This document shows, in pieces, positions 22,651-31,309 of a stretch of DNA of 50,657 bases; the stretch's first letter is position 1, and every line of letters starts with the position of its first letter. The DNA is taken from positions 1-50,657 of IMG/VR virus record IMGVR_UViG_3300042010_000112; one strand, given 5' to 3'. Source of the DNA: a virus. Below the pieces are notes generated by a model. The model did not search any database, had not been told where the DNA came from, and worked only from the letters and a program-made list of their open reading frames with translations. The position numbers were made by a program, and so were the translations under genes.

Positions 22651-23064
22651 TTACGCTTTGCTCCATTTAAGCTTTGCGATCGGCTTAGAAAGATTGGTTT
22701 GTTCAAAGCGTGTAATACGCTGACCTACCATTCTGATTTGCAGCCGGAAGAACAAGATCTCTTCAGAGCTTCGTAGGATTGGGTTCAGTAATGCAGCATC
22801 CCCCGGCGTATGGTATCGCACGACACCGTTAGTGATCGTGATATAGAAGTCATTCAATCCAGCATTAAGCTTCTTACCACCATCCTCAGCGGTAAGCTTA
22901 TGGTTTTCAACAACACGTTGATTGCCATACATCGTGGTAATGTCGACAGAATCGAAGTTCATTACCAGCACAGGTTTGCTGAGCCATTTAAGCAAGCACC
23001 ACAAACCTACAAATGCTCCAAATACAAGCAGAGCCAATTTAGTTGCATCAACCTCAAACATCAT
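22651..23064 (-). CDS. Membrane-anchored hypothetical protein
   Basis: A 137-residue protein with one N-terminal helix (LALLVFGAFVGLWCLLKWL). The rest is strand-rich (FYITITNGVVRYH), ending in a basic segment. GAGGAGGC lies directly before ATGATG; either Met could be used. It overlaps the upstream stop. Not recognised. Confidence 0.65.
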   Translation of the reverse strand: MMFEVDATKLALLVFGAFVGLWCLLKWLSKPVLVMNFDSVDITTMYGNQRVVENHKLTAEDGGKKLNAGLNDFYITITNGVVRYHTPGDAALLNPILRSSEEILFFRLQIRMVGQRITRFEQTNLSKPIAKLKWSKA

Positions 23065-23333
23065 GCCTCCTCAACGTACGCCTTAGTTGCTTTTATAGTG
23101 TTCGCTACGGAGTGACCTTTCGGTATTTCTAGTTCCAAAAGATCTTCTCCTGTAGCTAGACTTCGTACGCTTTCCAACGTTCCATCCAGACCGATATTAA
23201 ACTCTACCGCTCCAGATGGGTGAACACCAAGTGAGCGCCAAGATACCAAATCCGAATCAATAATGAAGTGCCGCAATTTACCTAAGAATTCAGTAACCCA
23301 CACATTGCCGCATTTGATCAACTTGACGCCCAC
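23061..23333 (-). CDS. Hypothetical protein, GTG start
   Basis: A 90-residue protein beginning (GTG) MGVKLIKCGNVWVTEFLG. TAGGAG is 7-9 bases upstream. The longer frame overlaps the previous gene and has no ribosome site. Strand-rich; not recognised. Confidence 0.6.
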   Translation of the reverse strand: MGVKLIKCGNVWVTEFLGKLRHFIIDSDLVSWRSLGVHPSGAVEFNIGLDGTLESVRSLATGEDLLELEIPKGHSVANTIKATKAYVEEA

Positions 23334-23349
23334 GATTGCCGCTCCTATG

Positions 23350-23775
23350 TTATTCGTGTTTTGCCATTTCGTCACGCAAGAGGTCACCCAATGTACGTGC
23401 TGGCTTTTTCTTTACTATAAGATCACCGAACTCAAGTTCTTTTGCCACAGTTTCGAGTTCTTTCAGATCAGTCAAAACAGTCTCAAACATCTGCTTGCGC
23501 CCGGTCATAACAGAGACCGGACCAGATGCAGCATTCCCTTCTTCCAGAAGCGCAATGGCCACAGTGTAGTCATTGATTTCTTTTTGAATCATCTTGGTGG
23601 TATAGCCACCACCCCAACGGAAACGCAGGTTCATGCCACCAACCCGTGATTCCGGAAAACGCTTCAGCAACGCACCGAAGTGTTCTTGTGGAACGTAGAA
23701 GCCAAAAGCACGATACATCGCAACGATGTTTTTGAAATCGGCTTTTGGTGGGAGGCTATAATTCAACAGATCCAT
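23350..23775 (-). CDS. Hypothetical helical protein
   Basis: A 141-residue protein, MDLLNYSLPPKADFKN at the start, mostly helical with FYVPQEHFGALLKRFPESR and a charged C-terminus. Rich in Lys, Glu and Leu after residue 100, possibly coiled coil. Not recognised. Confidence 0.65.
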   Translation of the reverse strand: MDLLNYSLPPKADFKNIVAMYRAFGFYVPQEHFGALLKRFPESRVGGMNLRFRWGGGYTTKMIQKEINDYTVAIALLEEGNAASGPVSVMTGRKQMFETVLTDLKELETVAKELEFGDLIVKKKPARTLGDLLRDEMAKHE

Positions 23776-23778
23776 CGT

Positions 23779-24210
23779 TTAATCCTTAGGCACGAATGCT
23801 TTGTAGTGCTTCATTTTGTAAAGCATCGGTGTGAACTCACGACCAAACCGGTGCTTGTAGAGAGGGTTCTTCAAATCACAGTTATCATTCATCCAAGCCA
23901 ATGCACGCTCCTGAATGTCCTGGATAGATCTGCCCATTACCAATACGTGTGCAGTCCTATATTGGTATTTGGCTTCAGCATTCCAAGCTTCGTTAGCGAC
24001 ACACACGGCTACTTCGAATACACCGTAACCACCAAAGCCATCGTACTGGCAGTTTTGCCAAGTAAGATCTTGAGGTTCGATGATCAGAAGATCACTGTAC
24101 GTATAAGCTGTGCGAATACGGATATCCGACATACTGGTCTTGCTTTCAATCTCATCCAAGTGGTATTCTTGGGAGATCACATAACGCCGTAGATCACGCA
24201 GTTCCTGCAT
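23779..24210 (-). CDS. Hypothetical protein
   Basis: A 143-residue protein. The ATG at 24210 lies nine bases after AAAGGA; two in-frame starts a few codons earlier are too close to it. Aromatic-rich with YDGFGGYGVFEVAVCVANEAW. Overlaps the upstream gene by 17 bases. Not recognised. Confidence 0.6.
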   Translation of the reverse strand: MQELRDLRRYVISQEYHLDEIESKTSMSDIRIRTAYTYSDLLIIEPQDLTWQNCQYDGFGGYGVFEVAVCVANEAWNAEAKYQYRTAHVLVMGRSIQDIQERALAWMNDNCDLKNPLYKHRFGREFTPMLYKMKHYKAFVPKD

Positions 24211-24931
24211 GTGCTTCATTCCTTTCACGGAGATCTTTCAACATGGCGATACCAGCCGCATCCCACAAGTTGAAAGCGCAGATGGTAGCCGAGTAATGCA
24301 ACACATCGGAAGTATGAGGGTTGGCACGAGAAGCATGGACGTTAACGATTTCTTCGTGTTCTTCAATCGCGGTGATTTGGAACCCAGCAGCCCGTAGACG
24401 AGTCAAACCGTCATAGACCATAACCAGTTCTTCTTCTACCATGTTATCGGTGTAGCGAGAGATCTGTGCCAGCATATCTTCCCACGTGATGTAACCAACA
24501 CGACCAGTCGATACTTGAGTGGTGTTGATCGGCCACGGCAAGAAACACGACGCATAGGCATCATAGAGCTCATCACGCTTATGCAGTGATTTACGTTTAC
24601 GTTCTACATCAGCATGGGTTTCAGCACGTTGTACAACTTTGAATGGCGTGCAAGCATTGCCATTCTCAGTAATACCATGATAACCGATCTCATCACGAGC
24701 ATTACCCATCATTTCGCTGTTAGCCAAACCTTGAGCAAACTGTTCAGCTTCTTTAGGGCTGTCAAAACGAATCACCCGAGAATCCAGCGTATTGAAACGA
24801 GTTACATGCCGGTCCTGCTCCCAGAAATGTTCATGCATCCCCAGTGAACCAAACTCGTTCACATAAGCGCGGGAACGCATTGAGTTTTCACTACGAATCG
24901 GAGTATCGATGTAAACTACACATTGAGTCAT
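24194..24931 (-). CDS. Hypothetical protein
   Basis: A 245-residue soluble protein, MTQCVVYIDTPIRSENS at the start. A mixed N-terminal part with RVIRFDSPKEAEQFAQGL (a typical strand-helix) and a helical C-terminal part. HYSATICAFNLWDAAGIAML near the end is mildly hydrophobic but not a clear membrane helix. No catalytic motif is recognised. Confidence 0.65.
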   Translation of the reverse strand: MTQCVVYIDTPIRSENSMRSRAYVNEFGSLGMHEHFWEQDRHVTRFNTLDSRVIRFDSPKEAEQFAQGLANSEMMGNARDEIGYHGITENGNACTPFKVVQRAETHADVERKRKSLHKRDELYDAYASCFLPWPINTTQVSTGRVGYITWEDMLAQISRYTDNMVEEELVMVYDGLTRLRAAGFQITAIEEHEEIVNVHASRANPHTSDVLHYSATICAFNLWDAAGIAMLKDLRERNEAHAGTA

Positions 24932-24933
24932 TC

Positions 24934-25158
24934 TTAAAGTACCTTGTTATTTTCTTTATCAAACAGCACGTTAACGCTGAAGAAGCTAGATACGGTGAAC
25001 CGGTGTGGCCAACCGAGTGGTTTTGGATCAGGTGTGACGGTGTCATCAATGACAAAGCCCACCACGTTATTTTCAACCCTTACCAGACGATCCGGCATGT
25101 AAACTTTAGGGCCGAACTTCGGGCACGTATCATACACACCGTCAGCTAGATTGTGCAT
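24934..25158 (-). CDS. Small hypothetical protein
   Basis: A 74-residue protein [16 protein letters not shown], strand-rich, with [20 protein letters not shown] and FSVNVLF. It overlaps the end of cca by 13 bases, with AAAGG inside cca as ribosome site. Not recognised. Confidence 0.6.
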   Translation of the reverse strand: MHNLADGVYDTCPKFGPKVYMPDRLVRVENNVVGFVIDDTVTPDPKPLGWPHRFTVSSFFSVNVLFDKENNKVL

Positions 25159-26390
25159 TGAGGTATACCTTTCTTGTAAGCTTTCAAAGCCATCAGTCTT
25201 GCTAACCTGAGTGCTTTACCTAGGTCTGGACCTTTGTACCCTTTTTCAATCAGTGGCTGTGTTTCCACAAGGCGCACTGTGTTAGCTGCACAACGCATGT
25301 ACTCAGCTTGTGGGTATGCACGATGTTCCAAACCATCTCGACCCCTGGCATCCATCTCACATGCGCGGATGAAATCCTCGAATCGTTGTGGCCTGCGATA
25401 TATGTCAAAGCTTTGCAACAACTCCAACAATTTCTTTGGCGTTAGTTCCATAGCCCGATGACAATGGGTGTGGTATTGACACACCAGCGATGCTAATTGC
25501 TGGCAATCCTTCGGCACTTTAAATCGAGCATTGACATCATTAACTAATGGCACCCCCGACTTTTCATGCTTCAGATGTTGTGGCCATTCCTCTTTAGGAG
25601 TTACACCTTTACCCAGATCATGCAACAAACATGCCCAACGAATCGGTAACGATTGCTGAAACAATGATGCCTGTCGCAATACACTCAAGATATGTAAGCC
25701 AGTACAGATCTCTGGATGATGTGCCGCAGGCTGTGGTACACCAAACAACGCATCAACCTCTGGTAGCAATACCTTTAGCGCACCACAATCCCGTAACACT
25801 TCGATAAAGACATGTGGGTCATCTTCCATTAACGCACGAGATATTTCTTTCCAACTGCGTTCAGCGGCTAATGTTTTCAGTTCACCAGATTCACTGAGTT
25901 GACGCATCAACTCTAATGTTTCAGGTGCCACTGTAAACCCCAAGCATGCATAACGGGCTGCAAAGCGAGCTACCCGTAATACACGCAATGGATCTTCAGC
26001 AAAAGCCGGAGATACATGACGCAGCACTCGATCTTGCAAATCACGCAGACCATTGTAAGGATCAATCAGGTTTAGTTGATCATCCTCAGCAATAGCATTA
26101 ATCGTCAAATCACGACGACTAAGATCTTCTTCCAACGTTACATCAGAACTGGCATGGAAAGTAAAGCCACCATAACCAGTTCCACTTTTACGTTCGGTAC
26201 GAGCCAGCGCGTATTCTTCACTCGTCTCCGGATGTAAGAACACAGGGAAATCAGTACCGACTGGTTTGTAGCCTTGCTCTAACATTTCCTCAGTAGTAGA
26301 ACCAACCACTACCCAGTCTACGTCAGTTACAGGGAAACCCAGCAATCGGTCACGTACGGCGCCGCCGACTTTATAAACTGTTGGTTTCAT
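25146..26390 (-). CDS. cca: CCA-adding tRNA nucleotidyltransferase (multifunctional Cca, HD type)
   Basis: A 414-residue protein that follows the E. coli Cca sequence over nearly its full length. It adds and repairs the 3'-CCA end of tRNAs without a template. The nucleotidyltransferase domain has GGAVRD (9-14), the metal-binding D23 and D25 in [12 protein letters not shown] (63-70), RRDLTINA (92-99) and the EDPLRVLR motif (132-139). The HD phosphohydrolase domain typical of the gamma/betaproteobacterial enzyme has CHPE-like HHPE (224-227) and HDLGKG (257-262), and would give 2',3'-cyclic phosphatase and phosphodiesterase activity. The tRNAs in this window already encode CCA, so its role is more likely tRNA end repair. 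Probably acquired from a host. Confidence 0.96.
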   Translation of the reverse strand: MKPTVYKVGGAVRDRLLGFPVTDVDWVVVGSTTEEMLEQGYKPVGTDFPVFLHPETSEEYALARTERKSGTGYGGFTFHASSDVTLEEDLSRRDLTINAIAEDDQLNLIDPYNGLRDLQDRVLRHVSPAFAEDPLRVLRVARFAARYACLGFTVAPETLELMRQLSESGELKTLAAERSWKEISRALMEDDPHVFIEVLRDCGALKVLLPEVDALFGVPQPAAHHPEICTGLHILSVLRQASLFQQSLPIRWACLLHDLGKGVTPKEEWPQHLKHEKSGVPLVNDVNARFKVPKDCQQLASLVCQYHTHCHRAMELTPKKLLELLQSFDIYRRPQRFEDFIRACEMDARGRDGLEHRAYPQAEYMRCAANTVRLVETQPLIEKGYKGPDLGKALRLARLMALKAYKKGIPQCTI

Positions 26391-26689
26391 TTGCAGTGCA
26401 CCATTTGTTCTTTGAAGTCTTCTCGCTCCCGATGGAACAATTGACCTTTTTCAGCATCCCAATAAACGAACAACCGTTCATCACGACGCCAGCCAGCACC
26501 CATAGACTGACCCAGGTATTTGTAACGGGTTTCAGGGCGCAATGCATAAACCACTTCGCCCTTGAATAATTGGTTCGCTGCATAGCGAGCCTTTATGTTC
26601 CGTTTCACACATTCCCGGTGCAATGGACCTTCGTACCGATCTGGGTTAGCATCAACCCAGTCGAGTTCCCATTGTAATGCGTTACTCAT
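26387..26689 (-). CDS. Hypothetical protein upstream of cca
   Basis: A 100-residue protein [19 protein letters not shown], basic and Tyr/Arg-rich, with [25 protein letters not shown]. It overlaps cca by four bases (ATGA) and the previous gene by eight, so all three are coupled. Not recognised; a helper role for Cca is speculative. Confidence 0.65.
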   Translation of the reverse strand: MSNALQWELDWVDANPDRYEGPLHRECVKRNIKARYAANQLFKGEVVYALRPETRYKYLGQSMGAGWRRDERLFVYWDAEKGQLFHREREDFKEQMVHCK

Positions 26690-27383
26690 GACCGAAGGAC
26701 TTCATCACGTGAGCGATCTTGAAAGCCATCAAGTGATCCATGACCTTGTGGAGTTCTTCATCATTGGTTGGAAGGAACCGAAGTTCTTCGCCAAGATTCC
26801 AGATGTAAGGAACCCCAGTATCTTCCTCGATCATTTCACAAACAGTCAGAGAACCTTTCTCATGCCATTCGTAAGGGTCCAAATGGATTTCCTTACGTTG
26901 CAGAGTCATGAACTCTTTCTTGAGCTCGATCATTTCAATCACGTACAATGCATCATGACCGTCTTTCGGCAGATAGGTCATGAAACCTTCTTCTTTACGA
27001 CATGGTTGGTAATGACCTTCCATGTAGTTGTGAATGGTGTCTACTTCTGCTGCTGCTTTGGTATCATGTGGATTGAACTGTACAGTAATAGGCAATGGAT
27101 TCCCATTGTTATCCAACAGGTTCAGGCGACGTTTCAACAGATGGCGGAATTTAACCCAGCTCCCCTGCCAGAACTCGATGAATACCCATTCACCAGTCGG
27201 TGCATCGGAACCACCTTGAAAGAAAGCCCCCGAACCTTCACGAGCTTTGTAGTATTCACAGGCATAACGGTTGCTGTTCATGAAGCGGGAGAAGATTTGA
27301 TGTACCGACTCGGTAACATGTTTACCGTGGATGTTAATGCCAGGCCCTTTACCGGGTTGTGGACGAACTGGGATAGCGATCAT
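26682..27383 (-). CDS. Hypothetical protein
   Basis: A 233-residue soluble protein. GPGINIHGKHVTES near the start, then FIEFWQGSWVKFRHLLKRR, helices with many Glu and Lys, and a His-rich C-terminus. No family recognised. It overlaps both neighbours by 4-8 bases. Confidence 0.65.
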   Translation of the reverse strand: MIAIPVRPQPGKGPGINIHGKHVTESVHQIFSRFMNSNRYACEYYKAREGSGAFFQGGSDAPTGEWVFIEFWQGSWVKFRHLLKRRLNLLDNNGNPLPITVQFNPHDTKAAAEVDTIHNYMEGHYQPCRKEEGFMTYLPKDGHDALYVIEMIELKKEFMTLQRKEIHLDPYEWHEKGSLTVCEMIEEDTGVPYIWNLGEELRFLPTNDEELHKVMDHLMAFKIAHVMKSFGHE

Positions 27384-27676
27384 GCGACTTGCTCCTTAAA
27401 TTGGTACAGACGTGAGTTTGCAGAAGGACTAGCGTTCAAACGTTTACGGCTCATAATGCGTACGGGCCGTACCCATGTATCAGAAACCTTTAGTAGCTTG
27501 CGCATCTCGTTCATCGGCATACCCATCAGGTCATCAATGACTTGCTTGGCATCAGCACACGAGTTGAAAGTAACCGCATTCCGTTCTTGTGGGGTAACGG
27601 TACTGCGACCACTGTCTTTGCGAGTGAGGTACACATGATCCCCACCCCGGATAATCTCAAGTACGTATTCAGACAT
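27380..27676 (-). CDS. Small hypothetical protein
   Basis: A 98-residue protein MSEYVLEIIRGGDHVYLT, then a region TFNSCADAKQVIDDLMGMPM that has a strand-helix pattern, and a basic C-terminal part (RPVRIMSRKRLN). Not recognised. Confidence 0.6.
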   Translation of the reverse strand: MSEYVLEIIRGGDHVYLTRKDSGRSTVTPQERNAVTFNSCADAKQVIDDLMGMPMNEMRKLLKVSDTWVRPVRIMSRKRLNASPSANSRLYQFKEQVA

Positions 27677-28194
27677 CAGCTAAGCTCCACTGCATGTAAA
27701 GTGTACCAGCCTTTGAAGAATTTGTAGTAAGTCCGCTCTTCTTGTATCTCTACAACAACCGGACCATTCTTCCAGTTATGAACTGCCTCCATCCACGACA
27801 TCTTTTTGACTTCGTAATGGATGTAGGTATCGCGAGCAGCACGATACGTGTCGAATACCATAGCAAACCGAGGATATTGATTCAGTCCGTTGGTTAGATG
27901 CGACAGATCAGCCGGAGGACCAATAACTGCTGCATTCAGAAGCGCCTGACGCTCTTCAATGTTTTCGCAATGCTGAGCTAGGAACGTGTGCTTCCAACGT
28001 TTTTCCAGCCCGCTCCAATCTTGATAACGGAAGCGGATCATGTAACGACGATCCCCTCCTTTACCCGGAGCATTGTTCAAACGAGCATCTTGCCAAGCCG
28101 CACCACAGACGACTAAGCAAATCAAAGCTGCTACCGTAACCATTCCCATTAAGAACAGTTGAATGCCATGGGCATTTTCAATAAACGCTACCAT
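27676..28194 (-). CDS. Membrane-anchored hypothetical protein
   Basis: A 172-residue protein with one N-terminal helix (GIQLFLMGMVTVAALICLVVCG) and a basic, Trp/Tyr/Arg-rich soluble part of about 130 residues (YMIRFRYQDWSGLEKRWKH). The family is not known. Confidence 0.65.
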   Translation of the reverse strand: MVAFIENAHGIQLFLMGMVTVAALICLVVCGAAWQDARLNNAPGKGGDRRYMIRFRYQDWSGLEKRWKHTFLAQHCENIEERQALLNAAVIGPPADLSHLTNGLNQYPRFAMVFDTYRAARDTYIHYEVKKMSWMEAVHNWKNGPVVVEIQEERTYYKFFKGWYTLHAVELS

Positions 28195-28226
28195 TACTTT
28201 TCCTTGTTTCGGACAAAAAAGAAAAC

Positions 28227-28242
28227 GGGCCGGAATTGGCCC
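28227..28242 (-). terminator. Hairpin terminator
   Basis: GGGCC/GGCCC with a 6-nt loop; on the minus strand followed by GTTTTCTTTTTTG. Confidence 0.6.
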
Positions 28243-28251
28243 ATCTCTTAA

Positions 28252-28614
28252 TCACACCGGGTCAATAACAATACCACCCATAAAACTAATGGAGGCACGT
28301 TTATTGATTTCCGATGTATTAAAGATGAGTTTGTTAAAGCGTTCGGCTGTAAAGCGTTTAATAGGAGTGTCAATTCGAAAGGGTGCATTCTCGAATCCTT
28401 CACCTGCCCATACTACACGATACATCCAAATGTCATCACGGATATCCAGACTGATCTTAATCAGTTCACGGTCTGGTTTATCGCCGAACAATTCAGCGAG
28501 AGGGGATTCATCACCAAAGAAGATGTGAAACTCACGTACACTCAGCGACAACGATTTTGCAAACACTGCAGCTCTGCTCTTCTGTGCAACAGAAATCTGT
28601 TCTTTGCTAGCCAT
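28252..28614 (-). CDS. Hypothetical protein, single-gene early unit
   Basis: A 120-residue protein MASKEQISVAQKSRAAVF. The ATG at 28614 has GGAAG upstream; a TTG-started extension is rejected. Contains ELIKISLDIRDDIWMYRVV and SISFMGGIVIDPV. It is alone between a TATATTAC element (28648-28655) and the hairpin at 28227-28242, so it is a one-gene transcript. Confidence 0.65.
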   Translation of the reverse strand: MASKEQISVAQKSRAAVFAKSLSLSVREFHIFFGDESPLAELFGDKPDRELIKISLDIRDDIWMYRVVWAGEGFENAPFRIDTPIKRFTAERFNKLIFNTSEINKRASISFMGGIVIDPV

Positions 28615-28647
28615 AATGTATTCTTCCAAGTCTTATAACTCACAAAA

Positions 28648-28655
28648 GTAATATA
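28648..28655 (-). promoter_or_regulatory. TATATTAC promoter element
   Basis: Exact TATATTAC on the minus strand, 34 bp before the start of the 120-residue gene, with AAACTATTTAAAAGCC just upstream. Confidence 0.55.
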
Positions 28656-28712
28656 GGCTTTTAAATAGTTTAAATCAACAGCTTTCTAAAACAAAAAAAA
28701 AGAAGGCATAAA

Positions 28713-28730
28713 GCTTCCCCGAAGGGAAGC
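28713..28730 (-). terminator. TTCG hairpin terminator
   Basis: GCTTCCC, loop TTCG, GGGAAGC on the minus strand, then TTTATGCC and a run of eight or more T. Strong terminator directly after the BIG2 gene. Confidence 0.85.
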
Positions 28731-28737
28731 GATATGT

Positions 28738-29286
28738 TTAGGCTGTAACGGTAACAGTCTTGGTGATGCTGTACAGGCCAGCTTCAGCAATAGTGATAAC
28801 CGAGGTACCGGCTTCAACACCAGTAACTTCACCAGTTGCAGATACGGTGGCCTTAGCCGGAGTACCCGAAGTGAAGGTTGGTGCAGCAGTGTACGGCTGA
28901 CCGTTCTTAGTGACGGTAACAACCAGTTGCACTTTAGCGCCAACAGCGACGCTAGGTGTAGCAGGAGTTGCAGTAGCAACGTAAACATCAGGTGGAGTAA
29001 CTTTCGCTTTAACAGAGAAAGCAACAACCAGACGCTTAGGTTCCTGGACGACTTCTACGTCTTTCCAGCCAGCAGCTTCAACAGCCGCTTTCAGGGAAGC
29101 TTGTGCAGAGTTAGTCAAAACTTGACCGTCAACGATAACACGCAGCGATGGGTTTTCGATCTCATCATTGGTGACGTAGTCAACAGTACGTTGTTCGGTG
29201 AGGCGGGCATTGATTGCAGCTTCAATCGGGGCAACGTCAAGTGCAACACGTGCAGCAATAGCATCAGCTTTGTTCAGAATAGCCAT
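28738..29286 (-). CDS. BIG2 (Ig-like) domain protein, likely virion component
   Basis: A 182-residue protein. The N-terminal 95 residues are Ala-rich and mixed. Residues about 105-182 form a bacterial Ig-like (BIG_2) domain: PSVAVGAKVQLVVTVTKNG, then SGTPAKATVSATGEVTGVEAG and TSVITI. Such domains decorate phage capsids, tails or fibres and bind surfaces weakly. An AAGGAG ribosome site, bias to frequently used codons and a strong terminator suggest high expression as a structural protein. It is followed by its own terminator, a one-gene unit. Confidence 0.8.
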   Translation of the reverse strand: MAILNKADAIAARVALDVAPIEAAINARLTEQRTVDYVTNDEIENPSLRVIVDGQVLTNSAQASLKAAVEAAGWKDVEVVQEPKRLVVAFSVKAKVTPPDVYVATATPATPSVAVGAKVQLVVTVTKNGQPYTAAPTFTSGTPAKATVSATGEVTGVEAGTSVITIAEAGLYSITKTVTVTA

Positions 29287-29345
29287 ATCGGGCTCCTTGT
29301 GATCACAGAAATCTACGGATGTAGATACATAAGATCACACAGAGC

Positions 29346-29750
29346 CTAGCTATTAATGTCAGCGCAATGGCTGTCCCAGTATGTTACTAAACCAAAATCA
29401 ATGACCTCATGAGGGGGATTGATGGACTCTCCTCCTTCATCGAGCAACTGCATGTTGCACTCATCGATTGTGTCTAATACCATCCTGACACCTATCCGCA
29501 TGCATTCAATTGCATCCGGTGTTACGCTAGCCATTTCTGTTAATCCATCTAGCCGATCTTCGATGTGCTGAACAAACAACCCTTGCGACGCTCGAGTTCC
29601 AGCAATCTTAGCGTTCTCTTCACCCTTGGTTCCGACTATCTGCAAGATATGTGCATCGATATCCTGCGTCAAGTCAATACCGTCTAGCTTAGAACTCGCT
29701 ATGAAGTTACGCAACTTGTTTCTTTCAAAAGCACATTCAGCTTCGGGCAT
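29346..29750 (-). CDS. Hypothetical protein with C-terminal INS signature
   Basis: A 134-residue helical protein beginning MPEAECAFERNKLRNFI after GAGGTTGTC. Paralogue of the upstream gene: MRIGVRMVLDTIDECNMQLLD aligns with FRSGMNRGVECVFNAIDTKN of that protein. Both end in an aromatic-x-(I)NS tail (here YWDSHCADINS). No known family. Confidence 0.65.
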   Translation of the reverse strand: MPEAECAFERNKLRNFIASSKLDGIDLTQDIDAHILQIVGTKGEENAKIAGTRASQGLFVQHIEDRLDGLTEMASVTPDAIECMRIGVRMVLDTIDECNMQLLDEGGESINPPHEVIDFGLVTYWDSHCADINS

Positions 29751-29757
29751 GACAACC

Positions 29758-30111
29758 TCAACTGTTGATATAGCTAGACCACCGATCAATCATCGGAATC
29801 ATATCCGGACCATGATCAGTAATCTGTACGTTGAGCATTCGATCATCGCCATCAATCAGCAACATGTTCTTGGTGTCGATGGCGTTGAACACACACTCAA
29901 CACCACGGTTCATACCAGACCGGAAGGCCTGAGACATTGTAGAACCTTTATCGAACTTAGGTGGCAGCTGATCCAACACGTTAGCCTGAACTTCAGCAAA
30001 GAAGAAACCACGTGCCATCTCGGATTCTTCTTCTAGTTCTCTTTCCAGGTCGGCAACTATGGAGTAGGCTTTTTCAAGCTCTTCCTTAGTTACCTTTGAA
30101 CGGTTATTCAC
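29758..30111 (-). CDS. Hypothetical protein with C-terminal INS signature, GTG start
   Basis: A 117-residue protein starting at GTG eight bases after GAGGA, overlapping the upstream stop. The first 45 residues are charged and coiled-coil-like (EELEKAYSIVADLERELEEE). The later half is paralogous to the downstream 134-residue protein, and it ends IDRWSSYINS. Confidence 0.65.
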   Translation of the reverse strand: MNNRSKVTKEELEKAYSIVADLERELEEESEMARGFFFAEVQANVLDQLPPKFDKGSTMSQAFRSGMNRGVECVFNAIDTKNMLLIDGDDRMLNVQITDHGPDMIPMIDRWSSYINS

Positions 30112-30568
30112 AAGCAGAGTCCTCAATGATGGGTTCGATCTCGGTAACACTGATACGGTTGTAGATTACTTGCAACGCAACCTGACCGCCTTCTAGTTGT
30201 TCCAGATCCATCCCGAAGTCGTATGCCACCAAATCCTTTTCATGGGACTCGTCAATGCCATCCAGCGAACTAGCGCTCCGGGCAAAGGTATCTACTACAG
30301 AGAACCGACCGAGCTTTTCAGCGTGGTCGTATTCCAGACAGATTGGGGTTTCGAGTTTTGCAACAACATCAATGCCATGCTTCTTGTAACGGAAGCCAGT
30401 CAACCAGGTTGGTTTTGGCGTATGCACAACCTCAGGGAAATCAGCATCGACCCACTGCTTCAAGCCACCACCGGTAGCATTGATGAGCCATTCCCACGTA
30501 GCGTAGGCAATGAGTCCGATAATCACGAGTGCAACAAGGCCGAGGGTAGCAGCAGGAGCGGTGAACAT
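30104..30568 (-). CDS. Membrane-anchored hypothetical protein
   Basis: A 154-residue protein with one N-terminal helix (TLGLVALVIIGLIAYATWEWL). The soluble part is strand-rich and acidic, with KHGIDVVAKLETPICLEYDH and VALQVIYNRISVTEIEPI. AAGGAAT ribosome site. Not recognised. Confidence 0.65.
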   Translation of the reverse strand: MFTAPAATLGLVALVIIGLIAYATWEWLINATGGGLKQWVDADFPEVVHTPKPTWLTGFRYKKHGIDVVAKLETPICLEYDHAEKLGRFSVVDTFARSASSLDGIDESHEKDLVAYDFGMDLEQLEGGQVALQVIYNRISVTEIEPIIEDSACE

Positions 30569-30583
30569 TTTTATTCCTTGGGG

Positions 30584-30691
30584 TCAGCTTAGACCAGTTT
30601 GAGAGACGAGGGCGATGTACAGTGCTCCAGCTAGAGCCAACCCCAATGGGTTACGATACTCGTAGAAGAAGGCAATAAGCGCGTGTTTCAT
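30584..30691 (-). CDS. Very small membrane protein
   Basis: A 35-residue protein MKHALIAFFYEYRNPLG followed by LALAGALYIALVSQTG, one membrane helix. It fills the gap between two genes; the ribosome site is weak (GGA about ten bases upstream). Confidence 0.45.
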   Translation of the reverse strand: MKHALIAFFYEYRNPLGLALAGALYIALVSQTGLS

Positions 30692-30738
30692 TTTAGCAAT
30701 CCAGAGGGGTTGTATACATACTGATACGCCGCCAGTAT

Positions 30739-31017
30739 TTATTCCTCAGAACGCTTATGCATGATTACATCTCGAAATGTTTTGGGGTCATCCATTTCCC
30801 GAGAGTATGCAAATTCATGCCACTTATCATAGATCTCCATGGGGAGATGATTAGCTTCGGCCATTGTTCGAAATCCAAGAGTTATGCCCAAGATGATACC
30901 ATGGCGAGTACCCTCGTGGTAATATATACAAGCAGTTGATGGATCGTTAGCTTCTGCGTATGATGGTCCCTGAGATTCCACGATCATGTTGTGGAACAGC
31001 TCTTGGTAATCAGCCAT
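30739..31017 (-). CDS. Hypothetical helical protein
   Basis: A 92-residue protein beginning MADYQELFHNMIVESQG; the ATG overlaps the upstream stop (TATGGCTGA). HEGTRHGIILGITLGFRTMAE resembles the central helix of the paralogous proteins at 29346 and 29758, but it lacks the INS end (it ends HKRSEE). Possibly a distant family member. Confidence 0.6.
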   Translation of the reverse strand: MADYQELFHNMIVESQGPSYAEANDPSTACIYYHEGTRHGIILGITLGFRTMAEANHLPMEIYDKWHEFAYSREMDDPKTFRDVIMHKRSEE

Positions 31018-31243
31018 AGTGCAGGTCAACATGTTTTTCGAAGCACGTAAGCATCACGTCATCTTTGATGTCATCTGCCTTTTCCATAGTGAGTGGTTCA
31101 CCGGCCTTAGCAAAGTGACTGAAATAACCAATGGTCAATCGAGAACCTTCAATGAGCTGGGTAAGCGTATGTGCTTCGCCTGCCGAGTTATCATCCAAGT
31201 ATTCAACCAAGCCACCAAAGAACTTATCTGGATCAGGAATCAT
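31010..31243 (-). CDS. Hypothetical helical protein
   Basis: A 77-residue protein beginning MIPDPDKFFGGLVEYLDD with GAGGTTGTA upstream; the longer frame passes through the terminator and is rejected. Helical and acidic; LIEGSRLTIGYFSHFAKAG resembles the central helix of neighbouring proteins. Not recognised. Confidence 0.6.
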   Translation of the reverse strand: MIPDPDKFFGGLVEYLDDNSAGEAHTLTQLIEGSRLTIGYFSHFAKAGEPLTMEKADDIKDDVMLTCFEKHVDLHYG

Positions 31244-31272
31244 TACAACCTCACAAAAGAAAACAACAGAAA

Positions 31273-31292
31273 GCCTACCCCGAAGGGTAGGC
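31273..31292 (-). terminator. TTCG hairpin terminator after SPFH gene
   Basis: GCCTACCC, loop TTCG, GGGTAGGC on the minus strand, then TTTCTGTTGTTTTCTTTTG. Confidence 0.75.
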
Positions 31293-31309
31293 GTTCTATT
31301 CAAGCAGAG

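Noticed and set aside
26595-27638. 347-residue open frame on the plus strand
   Set aside because: Entirely antisense to well-supported coupled genes at 26387-27676; His/Phe/Thr-rich translation typical of the reverse frame.
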